From RDXT01 sp033765305 (GTDB taxonomy: Bacteria > Bacteroidota > Bacteroidia > J057): a DNA stretch of 64,000 nt. The stretch spans positions 1-64,000 of the forward strand of contig JANRID010000040.1 in the NCBI GenBank assembly GCA_033765305.1, read 5' to 3'. Of this stretch, positions 1 to 7,201 are shown piece by piece; positions within the stretch are counted from its first letter, which is position 1, and each line of letters starts with the position of its first letter. The notes under the pieces are model-generated. The model was not told where the DNA came from, did not search any database, and saw only the letters and a program-made list of their open reading frames with translations. The translations under genes were made by a program, and so were the position numbers.

Positions 1-98
1 CGGGGGTCCACCTCTTCCCATCCCGAACAGAGAAGTTAAGCCCCGTAACGCCGATGGTACTGCGGTAGAACGTGGAAGAGTAGGTAGACGCCGGTCTT
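1..98 (+). rRNA. rrf: 5S ribosomal RNA, 3' part (5' end outside the window)
   Basis: The stretch CCGAACAGAGAAGTTAAGCC and the later GATGGTACTGC and GAGAGTAGG-like block are the conserved core of bacterial 5S rRNA. The first bases of the gene lie before the window, so this is the distal end of what is probably a 16S-23S-5S operon. The 3' end is set at about base 98 by pairing logic and by the terminator that follows at once; it could be off by a few bases. Confidence 0.93.
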
Positions 99-100
99 CA

Positions 101-133
101 GCAGCGCCCCCTCCCGGGGCGCTGCGCTTTTTT
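101..133 (+). terminator. Intrinsic terminator of the rRNA operon
   Basis: A perfect 10-bp stem (101-110 with 116-125, loop CTCCC) is followed by a run of six T at 128-133. It sits directly behind the 5S gene and should end rRNA transcription. Confidence 0.9.
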
Positions 134-198
134 GCACCCCCCGCCCTTACACCCGAACCCCATCCCGCACACCCGGACGCGGCTTCGCAAGGGCAATG

Positions 199-227
199 AA
201 AAAAGCCCCGGCCGGCGGCCAGGGCTT
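199..227 (-). terminator. Terminator of the sigma/anti-sigma operon
   Basis: On the minus strand an 11-bp stem (227-217 with 213-203, one T-G pair) is followed by six T. It lies just after the stop of the membrane protein gene at 253-780 and ends that operon. Confidence 0.8.
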
Positions 228-252
228 CGCTGTACATGAAGCATCTATCGTC

Positions 253-780
253 TTACAATACGTCACGGCTTTTCAGCGACTCGATGCCGTCGCGGATCTC
301 ATCCAGCTGCAGATCCAGCGCCGAGTCGTCCCAGATGAGGGCACTTTCGGCAGCAGGAGCAGGCGCGGCAATCCCCTGCACCGGCTGATGCGCCGCCATG
401 AAAGCGGGCGCCCGGTGCCAGGCGGCAGCCATGACCAGCATGGCTGAAGCAGCTACGGCGAGCACATTCAGGCTGAAGCGGAACTTCATCGGGCGGGCCG
501 GGCGGGCCGGCGGCGTTCTCAATTCGGGCATATCCAGTCCCGTTTCGGGAACGGGCTCGGGCCGCACGGTGCTGGCATAATGCAGAATCCGCGCTACCGT
601 CCGCTCGGAAGGGTCGTAGTGCAGCGCGCCGATCTGCTCTACGATCGTCTGGAAGCTTTCATACCGCTCCCATAGCTCCTCGTCCGTGCAAACGGCTTCG
701 AGGAACCGGCGGCTTTCTTCGGCGTCCATCTCGTCGAACAAAAAGCGCAAAATCGCTTCATCCGTGAACCTGCTCTTCAT
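253..780 (-). CDS. Putative membrane-anchored anti-sigma factor
   Basis: 175 residues. An N-terminal cytoplasmic part of about 95 residues is rich in acidic and helical sequence (FLFDEMDAEE, ELWERYESF), followed by a Pro-rich stretch, one membrane segment at about residues 102-120, and a short periplasmic tail. Its start overlaps the end of the ECF sigma gene by 23 bases, so the two are translationally linked. This layout is typical of anti-sigma factors that hold an ECF sigma at the membrane. No clear zinc-binding HxxxCxxC motif is visible, so the assignment rests on context and topology. A plain membrane protein of unknown role is the alternative. Confidence 0.6.
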   Translation of the reverse strand: MKSRFTDEAILRFLFDEMDAEESRRFLEAVCTDEELWERYESFQTIVEQIGALHYDPSERTVARILHYASTVRPEPVPETGLDMPELRTPPARPARPMKFRFSLNVLAVAASAMLVMAAAWHRAPAFMAAHQPVQGIAAPAPAAESALIWDDSALDLQLDEIRDGIESLKSRDVL

Positions 781-1369
781 ATCCTTGTACGATTCCGTGC
801 CCCTGAGCCAGCTTTTTCAGGTTCAGCAGGGCGTAGCGCATGCGGCCGAGGGCAGTGTTGATGCTTACGTTGGTGATCGATGCGATCTCCTTGAAGCTCA
901 GGTCTGCATAACTCCGCATGATCAGCACTTCGCGCTGCTTTTCCGGCAGCATCTGGATCAGCTTTCGGATATAACGCGCATTCTCATCGGATATTATATG
1001 CTCCTCTGCGCTGGGCTCTGCGCGGTGCAGGCCGTGGAACACATCGTACTCTTCCGTTTCGCGCTGAACCGGGTTGCGCTGGGCTTTGCGGAAGTAGTCG
1101 ATAGCCAGGTTGCGGGCGATGCGGACGATCCAGGGCAGGAATTTACCTTCTTCATTGTACTTGCCCGAACGGATCATCCGGACAACCTTGATCATCACAT
1201 CCTGGAAGAGGTCTTCGGCGACGTTCCGGTCCTTGACGATTAAGTAAATTGTGGTAAAAACCTTAGTTTTGTAGCGCGACAGCAGCTCGTTGAAGCAACG
1301 GTCATCGCCGGCCATAAAACCCTTGATCAGGTCCTTGTCCTGGGACTTTTTTAAGAGCGCCTTCTCCAT
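758..1369 (-). CDS. ECF-type RNA polymerase sigma factor (sigma-70 family)
   Basis: 203 residues with the two-part structure of ECF sigma factors. Region 2 covers about residues 25-95 (FNELLSRYK, AEDLFQDV, IARNLAIDYFRK). Region 4 covers about 135-190 (LPEKQREVL, LSFKEIASI, TALGRMRYA), a helix-turn-helix that would read the -35 element. It would direct RNA polymerase to a stress or envelope regulon. The membrane protein encoded immediately downstream probably controls it. The start ATG at 1369 is the first one and gives the usual length. Confidence 0.93.
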   Translation of the reverse strand: MEKALLKKSQDKDLIKGFMAGDDRCFNELLSRYKTKVFTTIYLIVKDRNVAEDLFQDVMIKVVRMIRSGKYNEEGKFLPWIVRIARNLAIDYFRKAQRNPVQRETEEYDVFHGLHRAEPSAEEHIISDENARYIRKLIQMLPEKQREVLIMRSYADLSFKEIASITNVSINTALGRMRYALLNLKKLAQGHGIVQGYEEQVHG

Positions 1370-1541
1370 GACATTGAGGTTAATAAGTCGCGTCGACGTG
1401 TGTCATTCAGCTGGGTTACAGGGGTTTGATCGGTGTGTTGGGGCATTACACGTAAGCGGCTTGCGGTATCGTTTACCTCAATGAAAAACAATCTTCGGGG
1501 CAATAATCCGCCGGGGGCGGCGTAATCTGTATCAGTGTGCT
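1370..1541. promoter_or_regulatory. Divergent intergenic region with an inverted pair of 12-mers
   Basis: This 172-bp stretch separates the sigma operon (leftward) from uvrA (rightward). It carries CATTGAGGTTAA at 1372-1383 and its near-exact reverse complement TTTACCTCAATG at 1472-1483 (11 of 12 positions). I see no match to the sigma-A consensus in either direction. The paired 12-mers could be sites for a shared regulator or elements read by the ECF sigma; this is inference. Confidence 0.35.
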
Positions 1542-4304
1542 ATGAGTTTCATCTACATAAACAATGCCAGAGTCAACAACCTGAAGCATGTCTCGGTAAA
1601 AATTCTGCGCGAGCGGCTGGTTGTGGTGACTGGAGTGAGCGGCTCAGGCAAATCTTCCCTGGCATTCGACACCTTGTACGCTGAAGGCCAGCGCCGGTAT
1701 GTGGAAAGTCTCAGCGCATATGCCCGCCAGTTTCTGGCGCGCATGGAGAAGCCGGAGGTGGACAGCATCGAGGGCATCTCGCCCGCGATGGCCATTCAGC
1801 AGAAAGTAAGCACCTCCAACCCCCGCTCCACGGTGGGCACCGTGACGGAAATCTACGAATACCTGAAGCTGCTGTATGCCAGAGTAGGCAAAACCTATTC
1901 TCCGGTGTCCGGAAAACTGGTCACGTCGGATTCGGTGACGGATGTTGTGGACTATATCCTGGACGCGCCGCCCGGCAGCCGGGTGCAGATCCTCGCCGAG
2001 GTGCGCGTGCGCTCCAAAGGCTACCGCGCCGAGCTGGAGCTGAGCCTGCAGAAAGGATTTACCCGCATCTGGGATGCCGATGGCCTGCTGGATATCGAAT
2101 CCGAGCTCGAGCGTACGGATCTGCCGGAGCGCGCGTCGTTTATGCTGCTCATCGACCGGATCGCCCTGCACAGCGAAGAAGACCCGCAGACCCTGCGCGG
2201 CCGCCTGGGCGACAGCGTGCAGACGGCCTACCAGGAAGGGCTGGGGGCCTGCATGGTGCAGATCGGTGAGGATGCGCCGCGCCATTTCTCCGAGCGGTTC
2301 GAGGCGGATGGGATAACGTTCGAGGTGCCGAGCGTGAATTTATTCTCCTTTAACAACCCATACGGCGCTTGCCCTACCTGCGAAGGCTTCGGACGCATCC
2401 TGGGCATCGATGAGGACCTGGTAATCCCGGACAAAACCCTCTCGGTGTACGAAGGCGCCGTGGCCCCGTGGAAAGGCGAGGTGATGGGCGAGTACCTCCA
2501 GGAATGGCTCGCCGCAGCCCGTAAGACGGATTTTCCCTTTCACCGGGCCTACATGGACCTGACCCAGGCCGAAAAAGATCAGCTCTGGAACGGCATCCCC
2601 GGCGCAGCCGGGATTCACGGCTTTTTCAAATACCTCGAATCCAATCTCTATAAAATCCAGTACCGGGTCATGCTGGCCCGCTACCGGGGCTATACCACCT
2701 GCCCCGACTGCAAGGGCAGCCGCATCCGCAAGGACGCCTCCTACGTGAAAGTCGGCGGCTACGCCATCGGCGATCTGCTTATGATGCAGCTCTCGGACCT
2801 CCGGGAGCTGGCCGCCACGCTCGAGCTCGATACCACTGAGCGCATCATCTCCCAGCGCCTGATGAACGAGATCCGCACCCGGCTGGATTATCTCCTGCAG
2901 GTGGGGGTAGGATACCTGACGCTGAACCGCAAAATCAACACGCTCTCCGGCGGCGAGATGCAGCGCATCCGCCTGGCCACCTCGCTGGGCAGCGGCCTGA
3001 CCGGCTCGATGTACATCCTGGACGAGCCCAGCATCGGACTGCACCCCCGCGATACGGACCGGCTGATCTCGGTGCTGGAATCGCTTCGCAATCAAGGAAA
3101 TACCGTGATCGTCGTCGAGCATGACGAATCGGTGATGCGCCGGGCGGACCAGATCATCGACATCGGGCCGGGTGCCGGGGAACTGGGCGGGCAGGTGATG
3201 TTCAGCGGCGGCTTCGGCGAGCTGATGCAGGCAGATACCCTGACGTCCGACTACCTCTCCGGGCGCAAGACCATCCCCCTCCCGGCGGTTCGCCGCCAGC
3301 CTTCGGCCCGGATCTATCTGCGCGGCGCCATGCTCCACAACCTCAAAGGGGTGGACGCCGAGATCCCCCTGCATGCTATCACGGTGGTGACGGGGGTAAG
3401 CGGCTCCGGCAAGACTTCGCTGATCCAGCAGATCCTTTATCCGGCGCTGAAGCGCCAGCTGGGCGAACCGGCCGAAAAAGGCGGCTTTTTCAAGGAGCTG
3501 GGCGGCGACCTTTCTCTGGTCAAAGCGGTCGACCTGGTGGATCAGGATCCGGTGGGCCGTTCGGCGCGCTCCAATCCCATTACCTACATCAAGGCCTACG
3601 ACCAGATCCGCGACCTCTTTGCCGATCAGCCGGTGGCAAAGCTCAAGGGCCTCAAGCCCGGCCATTTCTCCTTCAATGTGGAAGGCGGGCGCTGCGATAC
3701 CTGCCAGGGCGAAGGGTTTGTGACGGTGGAAATGCAGTTCCTGCCGGACGTAAAGCTCGTCTGCGAAGCCTGCAACGGCAAGCGCTTCAAGCCGCACATG
3801 CTCGAAGTGCAGTATCAGGGCAAAAACATCGACGAGGTGCTCAATATGACCATCTCGGAGGGCCGCAGCTTCTTTGCCGGGGAGCGGAAACTGGTGGAAA
3901 AGCTCGACATTCTGGAGCGGGTAGGCCTGGGCTATCTGCGCATGGGCCAGAGCACCAGCACCTTATCCGGCGGGGAGGCACAGCGGATGAAGCTGGCGGC
4001 CTTCCTGAGCCAGAGCGCGCAGGCGCGCGACACGTTCTACATTTTCGACGAGCCCACCACCGGCCTGCATTTCGACGATATCCGGAAGCTGCTCTCCGCG
4101 CTGAACGAGCTGGTGGAGCGGGGCAATACGGTGCTGATCATCGAGCACAACCTCGATGTGATCAAATGTGCCGACTGGCTCATCGACCTGGGCCCCGAAG
4201 GCGGGGCCGGCGGCGGCCAGATTCTGTACCAGGGGCCGCCGGAAGGGCTGCCGGCGGTGGAAGCATCGTGGACGGGGCGCTTTCTGCGGGAAAAACTGCA
4301 GTAA
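1542..4304 (+). CDS. uvrA: Excinuclease ABC subunit A (UvrA family)
   Basis: 920 residues, close to the family length of about 940. UvrA dimers find bulky DNA lesions and load UvrB in nucleotide excision repair. There are two ABC ATPase halves. Walker A motifs GVSGSGKS and GVSGSGKT start near residues 31 and 617. Signatures LSGGEMQR and LSGGEAQR lie near 467 and 808, each followed by a DEP Walker B. The C-terminal zinc finger is intact (CDTCQGEG ... CEACNGKR, from about 717). In the first zinc module only the second cysteine pair remains (CPTC, near residue 276); where the first pair usually stands the sequence reads FEADGITFEVPSV. This variant fits a second UvrA type that I recall from Bacteroidota, so this may be a paralog rather than the only UvrA. 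Confidence 0.93.
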   Translation: MSFIYINNARVNNLKHVSVKILRERLVVVTGVSGSGKSSLAFDTLYAEGQRRYVESLSAYARQFLARMEKPEVDSIEGISPAMAIQQKVSTSNPRSTVGTVTEIYEYLKLLYARVGKTYSPVSGKLVTSDSVTDVVDYILDAPPGSRVQILAEVRVRSKGYRAELELSLQKGFTRIWDADGLLDIESELERTDLPERASFMLLIDRIALHSEEDPQTLRGRLGDSVQTAYQEGLGACMVQIGEDAPRHFSERFEADGITFEVPSVNLFSFNNPYGACPTCEGFGRILGIDEDLVIPDKTLSVYEGAVAPWKGEVMGEYLQEWLAAARKTDFPFHRAYMDLTQAEKDQLWNGIPGAAGIHGFFKYLESNLYKIQYRVMLARYRGYTTCPDCKGSRIRKDASYVKVGGYAIGDLLMMQLSDLRELAATLELDTTERIISQRLMNEIRTRLDYLLQVGVGYLTLNRKINTLSGGEMQRIRLATSLGSGLTGSMYILDEPSIGLHPRDTDRLISVLESLRNQGNTVIVVEHDESVMRRADQIIDIGPGAGELGGQVMFSGGFGELMQADTLTSDYLSGRKTIPLPAVRRQPSARIYLRGAMLHNLKGVDAEIPLHAITVVTGVSGSGKTSLIQQILYPALKRQLGEPAEKGGFFKELGGDLSLVKAVDLVDQDPVGRSARSNPITYIKAYDQIRDLFADQPVAKLKGLKPGHFSFNVEGGRCDTCQGEGFVTVEMQFLPDVKLVCEACNGKRFKPHMLEVQYQGKNIDEVLNMTISEGRSFFAGERKLVEKLDILERVGLGYLRMGQSTSTLSGGEAQRMKLAAFLSQSAQARDTFYIFDEPTTGLHFDDIRKLLSALNELVERGNTVLIIEHNLDVIKCADWLIDLGPEGGAGGGQILYQGPPEGLPAVEASWTGRFLREKLQ

Positions 4305-4310
4305 GCCTGT

Positions 4311-5846
4311 TCAGCCGAGGGTTTCGATGGCCTTGCGGATGCGGGCCAGGGTTTCTTCCCGTCCGAAGAGCGCAGCCATATCGAAGACGCCGGGGCCGTT
4401 GGGCACGCCGGTGAGGGCCAGCCGCAGCGGTGCCATGACCTTGCCGGCACCTGCCTGCACCTCGGCCAGATAGGCCTGGAAGGCCTCATGCAGGCTGTGG
4501 GCATCCCAGTCCGGGTGCACTGCGAGCCGGTCGGCAAAGCCAGCCAGCAGGCTGGCCGTTTCGGGCTTCCAGGCTTTGGCCTGCATCTGCGGATCGTAGG
4601 ATTCGGGGGCCCGGAAGAGGAAGGGCGCGTCCTGGACAATCTGATGGATGAAGGATACGCGCTCGCGCATCAGCTCCACCGCTGTGCCGAGGTAGGCATC
4701 GGCGGGGATGGGCAGCCCGGCTGCTTCGGCGGCGGCGCGGAGCCCGGGCAGCCATGCCTCCGCAGGCTGGCTGCGGAGGTACTGCTCGTTGAACCAGTTG
4801 AGCTTGTTGAGGTCGAATTTTGCCCCGGCATTTCCCAGGCGGTCGAGGCTAAAGAGCTCCGTCATGCGGCCGAGGCTCATCAGTTCCTCATCGTGGCCGG
4901 GGCTCCAGCCCAGCAGGGCGAGGAAGTTGAGCAGGGCGTCGGGTAGGTAGCCGCGCTCGCGGAAGCCCGCGGAGCTGCTGCCGGATTCCGGATCGGTCCA
5001 GTCGAGGGGAAATACGGGAAATCCCATCTGGTCGCCGTGGCGTTTGGAGAGCTTGCCCTGGCCGTTGGGGTTGAGGATCAGGGGCAGATGCACAAACTGC
5101 GGCATATGCTCCGCCCAGCCGAGGGCCTGGTAGAGCACTACGTGCAGGGGGGTGGACGAGACCCATTCCTCGCCGCGGATGACGTGGGTGACCTCCATCA
5201 GGCGGTCGTCGACGACATTGGCGAGGTGGTAGGTGGGCAGCCCGTCGCTTTTGACGAGGACCTTGTCGTCGAGCTGGCGGGTATGGAAGACGACTTCCTG
5301 GCGGATGAGATCGAAGAAGCGGATTTCGGTATCGGCGGGCATGTTCATGCGCACGACGTGCGGCTCGCCAGCAGCGATGCGGCGCTGCACCTCGGCTTCG
5401 GGCAGGGTGAAGCTGTTCTGCATGCGTCCGCGCGTGAGGTAGTTGTACTGCTGCACATCGCTGCCGGCGCGCTGGAGCTCCTGGCGCATGGCATCGAGGG
5501 CTTCGGGGGTATCGAAGGCATAGTAGGCATGCCCGCTTTCGATCAGCTGCTGGGCGTACCGGCGGTAGATGCCTTCCCTGGCGCGGTCGCTTTGGCGGTA
5601 GGGGCCCCGCGGGCCGCCTTCGCGCACTCCTTCGTCCGGCCGGATGCCGAGCCATTCGAGGCTGTCCATGATATAGGCTTCAGCGCCGGGCACATAGCGC
5701 TGCTGGTCGGTGTCTTCGATGCGCAGGAGGAAGCGTCCGCCCTGCTGGCGGGCGAAGAGATAGTTGTACAGGGCGGTCCGGACGCCGCCGATGTGCAGGG
5801 GGCCGGTGGGGCTGGGCGCAAAACGCACGACTACAGGAGAAGCCAT
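4311..5846 (-). CDS. gltX: Glutamyl-tRNA synthetase
   Basis: 511 residues, the normal length for this class Ic enzyme, which charges tRNA-Glu with glutamate using ATP. The HIGH-type motif is PLHIGG at residues 16-21 and the KMSKS-type motif is KLSKR near residue 266. The active-site stretch RFAPSPTG is at 8-15 and the anticodon-binding helical domain fills the C-terminal third. The gene converges on uvrA with a 6-base gap and diverges from the small secreted protein gene at 5890 across only 43 bases, so both promoters must lie in that short space. It could in principle also act on tRNA-Gln where amidotransferase is present; that cannot be decided here. Confidence 0.96.
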   Translation of the reverse strand: MASPVVVRFAPSPTGPLHIGGVRTALYNYLFARQQGGRFLLRIEDTDQQRYVPGAEAYIMDSLEWLGIRPDEGVREGGPRGPYRQSDRAREGIYRRYAQQLIESGHAYYAFDTPEALDAMRQELQRAGSDVQQYNYLTRGRMQNSFTLPEAEVQRRIAAGEPHVVRMNMPADTEIRFFDLIRQEVVFHTRQLDDKVLVKSDGLPTYHLANVVDDRLMEVTHVIRGEEWVSSTPLHVVLYQALGWAEHMPQFVHLPLILNPNGQGKLSKRHGDQMGFPVFPLDWTDPESGSSSAGFRERGYLPDALLNFLALLGWSPGHDEELMSLGRMTELFSLDRLGNAGAKFDLNKLNWFNEQYLRSQPAEAWLPGLRAAAEAAGLPIPADAYLGTAVELMRERVSFIHQIVQDAPFLFRAPESYDPQMQAKAWKPETASLLAGFADRLAVHPDWDAHSLHEAFQAYLAEVQAGAGKVMAPLRLALTGVPNGPGVFDMAALFGREETLARIRKAIETLG

Positions 5847-5889
5847 ATTGAAAATTTTGCGCTAATTTAGCCCAAACCCCGCTAGAACC

Positions 5890-6324
5890 ATGCGCAGTTC
5901 CATTTTTCTCCTGTTTCTGTTCTGCTCTGCCGCCCCGCTGCTTGCGCAGCGCCTGTCTGCCCGCGATGCTGCCGCAATCCGGCAGGTGCTTGCTGTTCAG
6001 CAGGATGCCTGGAACCGCGGGGATCTGGAGGTCTTCATGCAAGGCTATGTGCAGTCGGATTCGCTGGCATTTGTAGGGAAAAACGGCCCGGTATTCGGCT
6101 GGCAGGCCACGCTAGAGCGCTACCGGCGCAGCTATCCGGACCGGGCAGCGATGGGGGAGCTGCGTTTCGAGGTGATCCGGCTGGAGCGGCTGGGGCGCCG
6201 CTCGGCCTATCTGATCGGGAGCTGGCACCTGACCCGGAGCATCGGCGACGCCGGCGGGTATTTTACGCTGATTTTCACCAAAGAACGGAGCGGATGGCAG
6301 ATCCGCTGCGACCATACCTCCTAA
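5890..6324 (+). CDS. Secreted SnoaL/NTF2-like (DUF4440-type) protein
   Basis: 144 residues. A signal peptide occupies about residues 1-19 (hydrophobic core FLLFLFCSAAPLL, cleavage after LAQ). The rest resembles the cone-shaped NTF2/SnoaL fold seen in DUF4440 proteins: an N-terminal helix with QDAWNRGDLEVFMQGY, then beta strands ending in FTLIFTKERSGWQI. Such proteins bind small molecules or serve as enzymes; no substrate can be inferred. The stop overlaps the ATG of the regulator gene by one base (TAATG at 6322-6326), so the two are translationally coupled. Confidence 0.75.
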   Translation: MRSSIFLLFLFCSAAPLLAQRLSARDAAAIRQVLAVQQDAWNRGDLEVFMQGYVQSDSLAFVGKNGPVFGWQATLERYRRSYPDRAAMGELRFEVIRLERLGRRSAYLIGSWHLTRSIGDAGGYFTLIFTKERSGWQIRCDHTS

Positions 6325-7088
6325 TGCACTTCCGCACCGACCTTCGGACTATGGAACATCCCGATCTGATGCAATACCTGGCCACCGCCCGGATTATTCC
6401 GCAGCTGTCGATCGACTGTGTGATTTTCGGGTTTCACGAGGGCATGCTGAAGGTGATGCTGCAGAAATTCCGCCAGCTGGATTACTGGGCGCTGCCCGGG
6501 GGCTTTGTGCTGCAGACCGAAAGCCTGGACAGCGCTTCGAAGCGCATTCTGGAGGACCGCACCGGGCTGCGGGATATTTATCTGGAGCAGTTTTACGTAT
6601 TTGGCCGGACAGACCGCGATACCGGAAGCTTTCAGCGGGAAATCATGGCAGCCCAGGGCATGGATCTGCCGCCGGACCACTGGATCTACGAGCGCTTTGT
6701 GACGGTGGGCTACTACGCCCTGGTGGATTATCAGCGGGTGGACCCGCAGCCGGATGTGTTTACCGAAGCCTGCGCCTGGTATGAGATCGATGCGCTGCCG
6801 CGTGTGGCCTTCGACCACGGCGAGATCATTGCGCGGGCGCGCGAGACCCTGCGGCAGCACCTGGTGCACCGGCTCGCAGCGTTCAACCTGATGCCGGAGA
6901 CCTTCACGATGAACGAGCTGCAGCACCTGTACGAAATTGTGCTGGGCAAGAAGCTGCTGCGGGCCAATTTTCAGCGCAAGATGCTGAGCCTGGAGATTCT
7001 GGAGCGGGTGGAGAAAAAATACACGGGGCAGGCGCACAAAGCGCCCTATCTCTACCGGCTGAACCCCGACGCCCAGCGCAACGGCTAG
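6324..7088 (+). CDS. Nudix-domain transcriptional regulator, NrtR/AraR-like, catalytically degenerate
   Basis: 254 residues from the ATG that overlaps the previous stop; an upstream in-frame ATG at 6294 would lie inside the previous gene. The N-terminal two thirds is a Nudix fold (IDCVIFGFHEGMLKVMLQKF, then LPGGFVLQTESL). The Nudix box keeps the glycine, the first glutamate and the arginine, but where hydrolases have REUxEExGU this protein reads RILEDRTGL, so metal-binding glutamates are missing. The C-terminal third (MNELQHLYEIV, NFQRKML, KAPYLYRL) matches the winged helix of NrtR-type regulators, which use a dead or weak Nudix fold as ligand sensor. In Bacteroides a member of this family (AraR) controls arabinose use. 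A palindrome and promoter lie downstream, before an acyl-CoA synthetase gene, which may be its target. Confidence 0.85.
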   Translation: MHFRTDLRTMEHPDLMQYLATARIIPQLSIDCVIFGFHEGMLKVMLQKFRQLDYWALPGGFVLQTESLDSASKRILEDRTGLRDIYLEQFYVFGRTDRDTGSFQREIMAAQGMDLPPDHWIYERFVTVGYYALVDYQRVDPQPDVFTEACAWYEIDALPRVAFDHGEIIARARETLRQHLVHRLAAFNLMPETFTMNELQHLYEIVLGKKLLRANFQRKMLSLEILERVEKKYTGQAHKAPYLYRLNPDAQRNG

Positions 7089-7131
7089 CCGCCGCGCAGC
7101 TCCGGGTAATTCACCAGGCCCGGTATTCCGT

Positions 7132-7144
7132 ATAGTAATACTAT
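7132..7144. promoter_or_regulatory. Palindromic operator candidate next to the acyl-CoA synthetase promoter
   Basis: ATAGTA-A-TACTAT is a perfect 6-1-6 inverted repeat. It ends on the first base of the -33 element of the promoter at 7144-7174, a place where a bound regulator would touch RNA polymerase. The Nudix-type regulator encoded just upstream is the obvious candidate ligand-controlled binder; that link is inference. Confidence 0.5.
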
Positions 7145-7174
7145 TGCATCGGGAATTCCCCGGATGTATATTTA
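7144..7174 (+). promoter_or_regulatory. Sigma-A type promoter of the acyl-CoA synthetase gene
   Basis: TTG at 7144-7146, a 20-bp spacer, then TATATTTA at 7167-7174, which matches the Bacteroidota -7 element TAnnTTTG in seven of eight positions counting free ones. Transcription would start near 7181, about 20 bases before the ATG at 7202. Confidence 0.65.
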
Positions 7175-7201
7175 CTTTCCTTAATCAGCAAAAAGGCTAC
7201 T

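Noticed and set aside
6294..6323. ATG at 6294 as the start of the Nudix regulator
   Set aside because: It lies in the coding region of the previous gene; the ATG overlapping that stop is a better coupled start.
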